Made by a program: the position numbers and the translations under genes
Source: Flavobacteriales bacterium
Lineage (GTDB): Bacteria; Bacteroidota; Bacteroidia; Flavobacteriales_G; Salibacteraceae
Direction: 5' to 3'
Length of the DNA: 64,000 bases
Assembly: GCA_003499525.1 (NCBI GenBank)
Contig: DNTB01000080.1
Location: forward strand, 4,172 to 68,171
In this document: positions 57,052 through 64,000 of the stretch, piece by piece
Numbering within the stretch: position 1 is the first letter of the stretch
Layout: each line of letters opens with the position of its first letter
The notes under the pieces: model-generated
What the model was told of the DNA's origin: nothing
Databases searched by the model: none
Seen by the model: only the letters and a program-made list of their open reading frames with translations

Positions 57052-57984
57052 CTATTTTATTCCTAAAATTAGTTTTGATTGTCTTCGGTCTTCAACCAAC
57101 CTTGCTTTTAGTGCATCAAGCGAATCAAACCTTTGTTCATCTCGGATTCGCTTCTTTAGTTTAATCTTCACCTTAGCTCCATAAATGTTTTGACTAAAGT
57201 AAAACAAGTGAACCTCGATGTTCTGAATACCACTTTCCTGAACGGTCGGTTTAACACCGATATTCATCATCCCGAAAGCCTTCTCATCTTTCAGTTCTAC
57301 TTCCACAGCATACACACCGTTAGCGGGAACTAGTTTGTGATGGTCGAGCACTTTTATGTTTGCCGTTGGGAAACCTATTTTACTCCCTAAGGATCTGCCT
57401 CGGATAACCTCACCTTCTATCTCATAGTCATATCCTAAGAATTCATGCGCAATAGCCAGTTCTCCAGCGGCCAGTGCTTTTCGGATTTTGGTACTGCTGA
57501 TATTAATTTCGTCCAGAGTATGGGCAGAGATTCGTTGCACTTCAAATCCGTAGGTAAGGCCGTATTCCTCCAGGTCTTCAAATGTTCCTTCTCTGTTTCT
57601 TCCAAAATGATGATCATAACCGACTACGACCATACCTACACCAATACCGTTCACCAGAACATCCCGCACAAAATGCAAACTGCTTTGTCTGCTAAATTCT
57701 CGGGTAAAGGGCAAAAGAACAAGATGGTCCACCCCGGCTTCCTGCAGGCGGTTTATCCGTTCGTCAAGAGAGTTTAACAACTTCAGTTCAAGATCAGGAT
57801 TCAGAACAAGCCTCGGATGGGGATGAAAAGTTACCACCACAGTTTCGCCCTCTTTTTCCTTTGCAGTCTGAATGAGCTTGTTCAGCAACTTTCGGTGCCC
57901 CAAATGGACTCCGTCAAATGTTCCCGTAGTTACTACGCTAAACTTCCGGGGGTTATAATTGTCAATTCCGTAATGGACTTTCAA
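57052..57984 (-). CDS. ribF: Bifunctional riboflavin kinase / FAD synthetase
   Basis: A 310-aa two-domain enzyme making FMN and then FAD from riboflavin. The N-terminal FAD synthetase (about 1-175) has TTGTFDGVHLGHRKLL (nucleotide-binding HxGH) and ISSTKIRKAL; the C-terminal riboflavin kinase (about 185-310) has GRSLGSKIGFPTANI. The start is a TTG at 57984, with no ATG nearby. It is the first gene of a cofactor operon with the YkoF-like and pnuC-like genes and is divergent from atpD. Confidence 0.95.
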   Translation of the reverse strand: MKVHYGIDNYNPRKFSVVTTGTFDGVHLGHRKLLNKLIQTAKEKEGETVVVTFHPHPRLVLNPDLELKLLNSLDERINRLQEAGVDHLVLLPFTREFSRQSSLHFVRDVLVNGIGVGMVVVGYDHHFGRNREGTFEDLEEYGLTYGFEVQRISAHTLDEINISSTKIRKALAAGELAIAHEFLGYDYEIEGEVIRGRSLGSKIGFPTANIKVLDHHKLVPANGVYAVEVELKDEKAFGMMNIGVKPTVQESGIQNIEVHLFYFSQNIYGAKVKIKLKKRIRDEQRFDSLDALKARLVEDRRQSKLILGIK

Positions 57985-57999
57985 GTCAAATGTTGTTTG

Positions 58000-58016
58000 G
58001 ACTTTTTCAAAAAGTC
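58000..58016. repeat. Perfect odd palindrome between ribF and atpD
   Basis: GACTTTTT-C-AAAAAGTC, 8-bp arms around one base, 15 bp upstream of the ribF start. It may be an operator for a dimeric regulator or have no role. Confidence 0.4.
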
Positions 58017-58093
58017 TTTAAAACTGTTGAAAAGCCTTTGGTTTTCTTCCGACAAAAATGATCATTTACGATATTCCAACTCATAAGAAATCC

Positions 58094-58101
58094 TAATTTT
58101 G
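58094..58101 (+). promoter_or_regulatory. Bacteroidota -7 promoter element (TAATTTTG) for atpDC
   Basis: Exact TAnnTTTG match 40 bp before the atpD ATG, with a predicted leader of about 33 nt. Confidence 0.45.
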
Positions 58102-58141
58102 CGCTCAATTTTCAAAGATTTTTGACAATAATTTTCAATCC

Positions 58142-59656
58142 ATGGCGGAAGCAACCGGAAAAATCTCTCAGGTCATCGGCGCGGTAATCGATGTAACCTT
58201 CGAAGGAGAACTCGAATTACCCAATTTGTTTGATGCTCTAATCGTTAAAAAAGAAGATGGCCATGAAGTCGTCCTGGAAGTTCAACAGCACATTGGTGAG
58301 GATACGGTCCGAACTATTGCGATGGACTCCTCAGACGGTTTTACACGCGGAATGCCTGTTTATACTAAAGGGCAGGCGATCTCAATGCCCGTTGGGGAGG
58401 GAGTCAACGGCCGCCTGTTTAACGTAATTGGGAATAGCATTGACGGAATGCCAAATCTTTCAAGGGAATCGGAAATGCCTATACACAGAGATGCTCCGAG
58501 GTTCGAAGACCTGTCCACTTCATCAGAAGTTCTGTATACGGGAATCAAGGTGGTTGACCTCATCGAGCCATACTCTAAAGGAGGAAAAATTGGTCTTTTT
58601 GGTGGAGCCGGAGTTGGAAAAACGGTATTGATTCAGGAGCTGATCAACAATATTGCTAAAGGATACGACGGTCTTTCAGTTTTTGCTGGTGTAGGTGAAA
58701 GAACCCGTGAAGGGAATGACCTTCTTCGTGAGATGCTGGAAAGTGGAATCATCAACTACGGTAAAGAGTTCATGGAAAGCATGGAAGCCGGAGGATGGGA
58801 CCTTTCGAAAATCGATATGGATGCAGTAAAAACTTCCAAGGCAGCCTTTGTTTTCGGCCAGATGAACGAGCCTCCCGGAGCCCGTGCCCGCGTAGCACTG
58901 TCAGGGCTTACGCTTGCAGAGTATTTTAGAGATGGGGACGAAGGAGGCAGCGATGGAGGAAAAGACATCCTTTTCTTTATTGACAACATATTCAGGTTTA
59001 CGCAAGCGGGTTCTGAAGTATCTGCATTGCTCGGACGAATGCCATCAGCAGTGGGATATCAGCCCACCTTAGCTACTGAAATGGGTGAAATGCAAGAGCG
59101 TATTGCCTCAACAAAAAACGGCTCAATCACCTCAGTACAAGCGGTTTACGTGCCCGCGGATGACCTTACCGATCCGGCTCCGGCAACAACGTTTGCCCAC
59201 CTTGATGCCACTACTGTACTTTCAAGAAAAATTGCCGAGTTAGGGATCTATCCGGCCGTGGATCCTCTTGATTCTACCTCTAGAATTCTCACCCCGGAAA
59301 TTGTCGGTAAAGAACATTACGACACCGCACAGCGTGTAAAAGAAATTCTTCAGCGCTATAAAGAGCTTCAGGATATCATTGCCATTTTAGGAATGGATGA
59401 ACTTTCTGAAGAAGATAAGCTTGTTGTACATCGCGCCCGAAGGGTACAAAGATTCCTTTCACAGCCTTTCCATGTGGCCGAACAATTCACCGGTACGCCA
59501 GGTGTTCTCGTTCCCATAGAAGAAACCATCAAAGGCTTCAATATGATCATGGATGGGGAATTGGATCAGTATCCTGAAGCTGCTTTCAACCTTAAAGGGG
59601 ACATCAATGATGTAATTGAAGCAGGTGAGAAGATGTTAGCAAGTGCAAACGCCTAA
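58142..59656 (+). CDS. atpD: F1F0 ATP synthase subunit beta
   Basis: The 504-aa catalytic subunit. The P-loop GGAGVGKT lies at residues 154-161, followed by GERTREGNDL and the ALSGLTLAEYFRD and FFIDNIFRFTQAGSEVSALLGR segments typical of F1-beta. It binds and interconverts ADP/ATP at the three catalytic sites. Length is slightly above the usual 460-480 aa, the extra being spread in the middle part (around GDEGGSDGGKD). As in many Bacteroidota, only atpD and atpC stand here, apart from the other subunit genes. Confidence 0.98.
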   Translation: MAEATGKISQVIGAVIDVTFEGELELPNLFDALIVKKEDGHEVVLEVQQHIGEDTVRTIAMDSSDGFTRGMPVYTKGQAISMPVGEGVNGRLFNVIGNSIDGMPNLSRESEMPIHRDAPRFEDLSTSSEVLYTGIKVVDLIEPYSKGGKIGLFGGAGVGKTVLIQELINNIAKGYDGLSVFAGVGERTREGNDLLREMLESGIINYGKEFMESMEAGGWDLSKIDMDAVKTSKAAFVFGQMNEPPGARARVALSGLTLAEYFRDGDEGGSDGGKDILFFIDNIFRFTQAGSEVSALLGRMPSAVGYQPTLATEMGEMQERIASTKNGSITSVQAVYVPADDLTDPAPATTFAHLDATTVLSRKIAELGIYPAVDPLDSTSRILTPEIVGKEHYDTAQRVKEILQRYKELQDIIAILGMDELSEEDKLVVHRARRVQRFLSQPFHVAEQFTGTPGVLVPIEETIKGFNMIMDGELDQYPEAAFNLKGDINDVIEAGEKMLASANA

Positions 59657-59660
59657 GACT

Positions 59661-59954
59661 ATGCAACTAGAAATTCTCACACCCGAAGCCCTTATTTATC
59701 GCGGAATTATTGATTACATCCAGATGCCCGGCTTAGACGGGTACTTTGGAATATTAGAAAATCACGCTCCGCTTATTTCTGCTCTCGGGCCCGGTGAAAT
59801 AACCATTGATCAGGCAACGGAAGCTAATGCTACTGTTGAAAAATTAGCGGACCAGTCGATCGCAAAAAAAGCTCAGGACAAACGCTTTACAATGAATGTG
59901 AAGGGCGGGATAGCTGAAGTTGTAAATAACAGGATTATTGTTCTGGTTGATTGA
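59661..59954 (+). CDS. atpC: F1F0 ATP synthase subunit epsilon
   Basis: A 97-aa subunit holding only the N-terminal beta-sandwich (LEILTPEALIYRGIIDYIQMPGLDGYFGILENHAPLI), which binds subunit gamma and the c-ring. The C-terminal helical hairpin that inhibits hydrolysis in E. coli is missing; this short form is frequent in Bacteroidota. The ATG at 59661 follows the atpD stop by 4 bp; a TTG/ATG frame start inside atpD is less likely. Confidence 0.94.
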   Translation: MQLEILTPEALIYRGIIDYIQMPGLDGYFGILENHAPLISALGPGEITIDQATEANATVEKLADQSIAKKAQDKRFTMNVKGGIAEVVNNRIIVLVD

Positions 59955-59975
59955 CCGGATCAAATTATAGATTTG

Positions 59976-60003
59976 AAGGGAAGTCAATGGCTTCCCTTTT
60001 TTT
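59976..60003 (+). terminator. Rho-independent terminator after atpDC
   Basis: AAGGGAAG (59976-59983) and CTTCCCTT (59991-59998) form a perfect 8-bp stem followed by a T run that reaches the ATG of the next gene at 60004. Confidence 0.88.
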
Positions 60004-60972
60004 ATGATCACAAAAACAGGAACAGATATTGAATGTGCGGCAGCCCTGCTGCGCAATGGAGAAACGGTAAGCATTCCGACAGAGACGGTTTATGGCTTGT
60101 CTGCCAATGCGTTGAACGAAAGTGCCGTACTTAAAATCTTCGAACAAAAGAATCGCCCTGCCTTCGATCCATTGATCGTACATATTAAATGCAAGGATGA
60201 GCTTGAAAAATATGCCATTGTAGAGAACAAAAGAGTTTGGAAGTTGGCCGAAGCCTTTTGGCCTGGTCCTTTGAGTATTGTTTTACCCAAAAAAGACGTA
60301 ATCCCCGATCTGGTGACCTCCGGACTGGAAACGGTTGCACTTCGTATTCCAAATCATCCGCTGACCCTAAACCTTCTTGAAAAAATAGATTTCCCGCTGG
60401 CTGCACCTAGCGCTAATCTTTTCGGATCTGCCAGCCCTACCTGTGCGGAGCATGTACTGGATCAATTAGACGGTAAGGTTTCTTATGTACTGGACGGAGG
60501 TGAGACAAAACTGGGGTTAGAATCTACCATTGTTAGATTTACCTCTTCCGGGCCAGAAGTACTTCGCCTGGGCGGACTCACCATTGAGCAATTGGAAGAT
60601 GCTCTTGGCGAAAATATCAATATAATTCGCTCATCAAGTTCCAACCCTGAAGCACCCGGAATGCTGAGTGCTCATTACAATCCGGGTATTCCCGTTATCA
60701 TGGGAAATATCAATGAAAACAGGAAGAAATTCGGTCATAAAAAGATAGGTGCACTGACTTTCGGAGCGGATATTCAAGATGAAAATGTAGCATCTTTCGA
60801 GCTTTCCTCAACACAGGACTTAGAAGAAGCTGCCCGAAATTTGTTTAAAGGACTCCGCTATTTCCGAAAGAAGAACGTGGACATCATCCTGGCGGATTGG
60901 CTCCCTGAAAAAGGTTTGGGCCGAGCTGTAAACGATCGCTTGAGACGAGCAGCGGTAGCCAATTATACATAG
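60004..60972 (+). CDS. L-threonylcarbamoyladenylate synthase, Sua5 type
   Basis: A 322-aa enzyme making threonylcarbamoyl-AMP for the t6A tRNA modification. The TsaC/YrdC domain (about 1-195) has SIPTETVYGLSANAL, KNRPAFDPLIVHI, WPGPLSIVLPKKD and APSANLFGSASPT; the C-terminal Sua5 domain (about 215-322) follows after PGMLSAHYNPGIPV, making this the long Sua5 form and not the short TsaC form. Its ATG touches the terminator of atpDC, so its own start of transcription must lie inside or next to the hairpin, or it relies on readthrough. Confidence 0.93.
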   Translation: MITKTGTDIECAAALLRNGETVSIPTETVYGLSANALNESAVLKIFEQKNRPAFDPLIVHIKCKDELEKYAIVENKRVWKLAEAFWPGPLSIVLPKKDVIPDLVTSGLETVALRIPNHPLTLNLLEKIDFPLAAPSANLFGSASPTCAEHVLDQLDGKVSYVLDGGETKLGLESTIVRFTSSGPEVLRLGGLTIEQLEDALGENINIIRSSSSNPEAPGMLSAHYNPGIPVIMGNINENRKKFGHKKIGALTFGADIQDENVASFELSSTQDLEEAARNLFKGLRYFRKKNVDIILADWLPEKGLGRAVNDRLRRAAVANYT

Positions 60973-61188
60973 AAATCATTGGTTCTTGGAATTCAACAGA
61001 TTTGTGCAGGAACACAAAAACACCCTCATTCTGTTTCCAGCCCGATGCTACTTGTCTTCTGACGACCTTATCCTGCAGATACAAAAACCCAATCCTCGAA
61101 GCCCAGTATAAGCAAACTATGTTCATTTTCTGTAAATTGCGCCCCGAAAATATCATTCATCGAAAAAGTTTTTTTTAATCACCCCACT

Positions 61189-64000
61189 ATGAAATCCCGT
61201 TTCCTTTTTATTCTTCTTACCACCACCCTCTATTCTGCAATTGCCTCAGCTCAGATCCAAATAGGAAACGACATCGACGGTGAAGCGGCAGGTGACGCAT
61301 CAGGATATTCTGTCAGCATGCCCGATGCCCATACCGTGGCGATTGGAGCTCGCTCGAATAACGGAAACGGAATCAATTCCGGACATGTGCGCATTTATGC
61401 CTGGAACGGCACTGCATGGCAACAAAAAGGTGCGGACATAGACGGTGAAGCAGCGGGTGACCAGTCCGGATGGTCAGTTAGCATGCCCGATGCCCATACC
61501 GTGGCTATTGGGGCACCCGGCAATGCCGGAAATGGATATGCTTCAGGAAATGTGCGCATTTATGCCTGGAACGGCACAGCATGGATTCAAAAAGGTGCAG
61601 ATATCGACGGTGAGGCAGCGTGGGACAATTCAGGACGGTCGGTCAGCATGCCCGATGCAAATACCGTGGCCATAGGGGCAGATTGGAATGACGGAAACGG
61701 AATTGATGCCGGACATGTGCGCATTTATGCCTGGAACGGCACTGCATGGCAACAAAAAGGTTCTGATCTCGATGGCGAAGCAGCTTGGGACTTTTCAGGG
61801 AGTTCGGTTAGCATGCCGGATTCGAATACCGTGGCCATTGGGGCAATCTACAATGACGGAAACGGAGGCAATTCCGGACATGTGCGCATTTATGCCTGGA
61901 ACGGAACTTCCTGGCAACAAAAAGGTGCGGACATTGACGGCGAGACGGCGGATGACTTTTCCGGATGGTCGGTCAGTATGCCCGATGCGAATACCTTAGC
62001 CATTGGGGCACTTCAGAATGACGGAAACGGAAGCAATTCTGGACATGTGCGCATATATGCCTGGAACGGCACTGCATGGATACAAAAAGGCATGGACATT
62101 GACGGGGAGGCAGCTGACGACTATTCAGGATCTTCGGTCAGTATGCCGGATGCGAATACCGTGGCCATTGGGGCGTCCATTGGGGCGTATGGATACTTTT
62201 CTGGACGTGTCCGCATTTTTGAACTATGTGAAACGGTTACTCCGAATACCCTCTCGATTTCGAGTTGCAACAGTTTGATTTCACCCAGCGGCAGGTATAC
62301 CTGGACCTCCAGCGGAACGTATCATGATACTATCCCAAACAGCGCAGGGTGCGACAGCATCCTCACTTTGAATTTAGTGATCCACTCCTCGTTCAGTCAG
62401 ACCGACGTCATCACCGCTTGTGATGTCTACCTCTGGCACGGACAAACCTACTCTGCATCAGGCACTTACTTCGACTCGTTGGTAACTTTAGCGGGTTGTG
62501 ACAGCGTGTACATACTCAATCTAACCATCCTCCAAAGCTCTTCAAGTATTCTTACCGAAACGGCCTGCGATCAATACTTCAGTCCTTCGGGGAAAGTTTT
62601 TACCTCCTCCGGAACGTATCTGGATACTATACCAAACAGCGCAGGGTGCGACAGCCTCCTAACCATCAACCTTACCATTCTGAACAGCTCGTCTGCTTTC
62701 TTTAGCGCCTCGGCGTGTGATGCCTATTCTTGGCTGGGAAACACGCTGACATCTTCAGGAACCTATATTGATACGTTGGTTAATGCCGCAGGGTGCGACA
62801 GCGTCGTTATCCTGAATTTAGTGGTCAACTCCTCGTTCAGTCAAACCGACGTCATCACCGCTTGTGATGTCTACCTCTGGCACGGACAAACCTACTCTGC
62901 ATCAGGCACTTACTTCGACTCGTTGGTAAATTCAGCGGGGTGTGACAGCGTGTACATACTCAATCTAACCATCCTCCAAAGCTCTTCAAGTATTCTTACC
63001 GAAACGGCCTGCGATCAATACTTCAGTCCTTCGGGGAAAGTTTTTACCTCCTCCGGAACGTATCTGGATACCATTCCAAACAGCACAGGTTGTGATAGCC
63101 TGATGACCATCAACCTTACCATTCTGAACAGCTCTTCTACTTCCTTTAGTGCTTCTGCTTGTGATGCCTATTCTTGGCTGGGAAACACGATAACATCTTC
63201 CGGTACTTATGTCGATACATTGGTCAATGCTGCGGGGTGCGATAGCGTGGTTACCCTTAATTTAGTGATCAACTCCTCGTTCAGTCAAACCAATTCGGTT
63301 ACTGTATGTGATTCGTACATGTGGCGGGGCCAGTCTTTTACCTCATCCGGCACTTACTTCGACTCGTTGGTAAATTCAGCGGGGTGTGACAGCGTGTACA
63401 TACTCAATCTAACCATCTTGCAAAGTACATCCAGTACCCTCACCGAAACGGCCTGTGATCAATACTTCAGTCCTTCGGGGAAAGTTTTTACCGCTTCGGG
63501 CACCTACCTGGATACGATTCCAAACCACACTGGGTGCGACAGCCTGATGACCATCAACCTAACCATTCTGAACAGCTCTTCTACTTCCTTTAGTGCTTCT
63601 GCTTGTGATGCCTATTCTTGGCTTGGAAACACGATAACATCTTCCGGTACTTATGTCGATACATTGGTCAATGCTGCGGGGTGCGATAGCGTGGTTACCC
63701 TGAATTTAGTGGTCAACTCCTCGTTCAGTCAAACCGACGTCATCACCGCTTGTGATGTCTACCTCTGGCACGGACAAACCTACTCTGCATCAGGCACTTA
63801 CTTCGACTCGTTGGTAACTTTAGCGGGTTGTGACAGCGTGTACATACTCAATCTAACCATCCTCCAAAGCTCTTCAAGCATTCTTACCGAAACGGCCTGC
63901 GATCAATACTTCAGTCCTTCGGGGAAAGTTTTTACCTCCTCCGGAACGTATCTGGATACCATTCCAAACAGCACAGGTTGCGACAGCCTGATGACCATCA
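61189..64000 (+). CDS. Large secreted repeat protein (adhesin-like), incomplete at the window end
   Basis: An open frame of 937 codons with no stop before the window edge. It starts with a signal peptide (residues 2-23, ending AIASAQ), followed by six 55-residue repeats (about 28-345) of the type DIDGEAAxDxSGxSVSMPDAxTVAIGA, closing with GHVRIYAWNGTAW, which resemble FG-GAP/integrin-like propeller blades. From about residue 350 on come 49-50-residue modules, each with a CD.Y..G.. start and an AGCDSxxxLNLTI end, i.e. two cysteines per module. Such proteins in Bacteroidota usually end in a type IX sorting domain, which would lie beyond the window. Surface adhesion is the likely role (inference). 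Confidence 0.85.
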   Translation, partial: MKSRFLFILLTTTLYSAIASAQIQIGNDIDGEAAGDASGYSVSMPDAHTVAIGARSNNGNGINSGHVRIYAWNGTAWQQKGADIDGEAAGDQSGWSVSMPDAHTVAIGAPGNAGNGYASGNVRIYAWNGTAWIQKGADIDGEAAWDNSGRSVSMPDANTVAIGADWNDGNGIDAGHVRIYAWNGTAWQQKGSDLDGEAAWDFSGSSVSMPDSNTVAIGAIYNDGNGGNSGHVRIYAWNGTSWQQKGADIDGETADDFSGWSVSMPDANTLAIGALQNDGNGSNSGHVRIYAWNGTAWIQKGMDIDGEAADDYSGSSVSMPDANTVAIGASIGAYGYFSGRVRIFELCETVTPNTLSISSCNSLISPSGRYTWTSSGTYHDTIPNSAGCDSILTLNLVIHSSFSQTDVITACDVYLWHGQTYSASGTYFDSLVTLAGCDSVYILNLTILQSSSSILTETACDQYFSPSGKVFTSSGTYLDTIPNSAGCDSLLTINLTILNSSSAFFSASACDAYSWLGNTLTSSGTYIDTLVNAAGCDSVVILNLVVNSSFSQTDVITACDVYLWHGQTYSASGTYFDSLVNSAGCDSVYILNLTILQSSSSILTETACDQYFSPSGKVFTSSGTYLDTIPNSTGCDSLMTINLTILNSSSTSFSASACDAYSWLGNTITSSGTYVDTLVNAAGCDSVVTLNLVINSSFSQTNSVTVCDSYMWRGQSFTSSGTYFDSLVNSAGCDSVYILNLTILQSTSSTLTETACDQYFSPSGKVFTASGTYLDTIPNHTGCDSLMTINLTILNSSSTSFSASACDAYSWLGNTITSSGTYVDTLVNAAGCDSVVTLNLVVNSSFSQTDVITACDVYLWHGQTYSASGTYFDSLVTLAGCDSVYILNLTILQSSSSILTETACDQYFSPSGKVFTSSGTYLDTIPNSTGCDSLMTI
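61270..62233 (+). repeat. Six tandem 165-bp coding repeats
   Basis: Units start at about 61270, 61435, 61600, 61765, 61930 and 62095 with an exact 165-bp period; the last is slightly altered at its end. Each encodes one 55-residue propeller-like blade. Copies differ mostly at the solvent-exposed GA-x-x-NDGNG-x-x-SG part. Confidence 0.9.
62404..64000 (+). repeat. 444-bp tandem super-repeats (three modules each), about 3.6 copies in the window
   Basis: Super-units begin at 62404, 62848, 63292 and 63736, an exact 444-bp period (148 codons = 49 + 50 + 49 residue modules). Long stretches are identical between copies 1, 2 and 4, while copy 3 differs in its first module. The array continues past the window end. 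Confidence 0.9.

Noticed and set aside
60884..61156. 90-codon antisense frame after sua5
   Set aside because: Half lies opposite conserved Sua5 sequence and the rest is unremarkable intergenic DNA.
61445..62278. Three open frames in another frame across the 165-bp repeats
   Set aside because: They follow the repeat period and lie out of frame with the signal-peptide-bearing protein from 61189, which stays open to the window end. They are repeat-driven shadows.
61270..64000. Regular repeats as a CRISPR array
   Set aside because: Units are 165 bp and 444 bp long, have no short constant repeat with unique spacers, and are in frame with one protein.
1..64000. tRNA, rRNA, riboswitches (TPP, FMN, SAM/SAH), insertion sequences, integrases or attachment sites
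   Set aside because: Intergenic regions, including those before ahcY, ribF and the pnuC-like gene, were read for these and nothing convincing was seen. A covariance-model search would be the decisive test for RNAs.

Overview
The window is bacterial chromosome from a member of the Bacteroidota, most likely a marine or aquatic Flavobacteriales-like lineage. The evidence is a type IX secretion regulator of the PorX type, a PorV/PorQ-family barrel protein, a SusC-like TonB receptor with a carboxypeptidase-regulatory N-terminus, an LpxC-FabZ fusion, a bacterial GGGP synthase, atpDC separated from the other ATP synthase genes, and repeated TAnnTTTG -7 promoter elements just upstream of genes. Shine-Dalgarno sequences are mostly absent. 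No rRNA, tRNA, CRISPR array or insertion sequence was seen. Genus cannot be given from sequence reading alone.

Layout. 1-2.6 kb: housekeeping genes (glycosyltransferase fragment, flippase-like membrane protein, ruvC, HIT protein, greA). 2.6-12 kb: a three-gene outer-membrane/secretion operon (TonB receptor, 1458-aa secreted protein, PorV-like barrel). 12-16.7 kb: LytTR response regulator, propeller-type histidine kinase and two small envelope proteins. 16.7-19.9 kb: Rieske-like lipoprotein, ahcY, phosphopantetheinyl transferase, GGGP synthase. 19.9-37.4 kb: a sulfur-metabolism island. 37.4-46.7 kb: ald, tsaE, porX, an HD hydrolase and the lipid A block (lpxD, lpxC-fabZ, lpxA, efp, lpxD-like). 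46.7-53.3 kb: polysaccharide export and assembly genes (wzy/ligase, wzz, wzx), a membrane aminopropyltransferase-like protein and a glycosyltransferase. 53.3-61 kb: rnhB, cyclophilin, MbnP-like lipoprotein, pnuC-like transporter with a thiamine-binding-type protein, ribF, atpDC and sua5. 61.2 kb to the end: a large repeat protein that runs off the window.

The sulfur island is the most interesting part. It holds a TauE/SafE exporter, five rhodanese-family proteins (seven rhodanese domains), an animal-type (type II) sulfide:quinone oxidoreductase, an FNR-type regulator with all four Fe-S cysteines, a porin, a 12-heme membrane cytochrome c, and a seven-gene run: psrABC-like molybdoenzyme, a YeeE/YedE transporter split into two genes, and two membrane-anchored rhodanese-like proteins. 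These last two are each 211 aa, lack the catalytic cysteine in the rhodanese loop, and end in a cysteine on a long Lys/Pro/Glu-rich tail. My inference is that these are sulfur-carrier proteins with a C-terminal swinging cysteine, working between the YeeE/YedE channel and the Psr-like enzyme. TGA-N6-TCA palindromes occur before three island transcription units; the one before tauE is a perfect TGTGA-N6-TCACA placed about 42 bp before the predicted start of transcription, which suggests control by the island's own Crp/Fnr protein.

Several gene starts were moved from the longest open frame to a downstream start, on the basis of promoter position, signal peptides and family N-termini; each case is noted.
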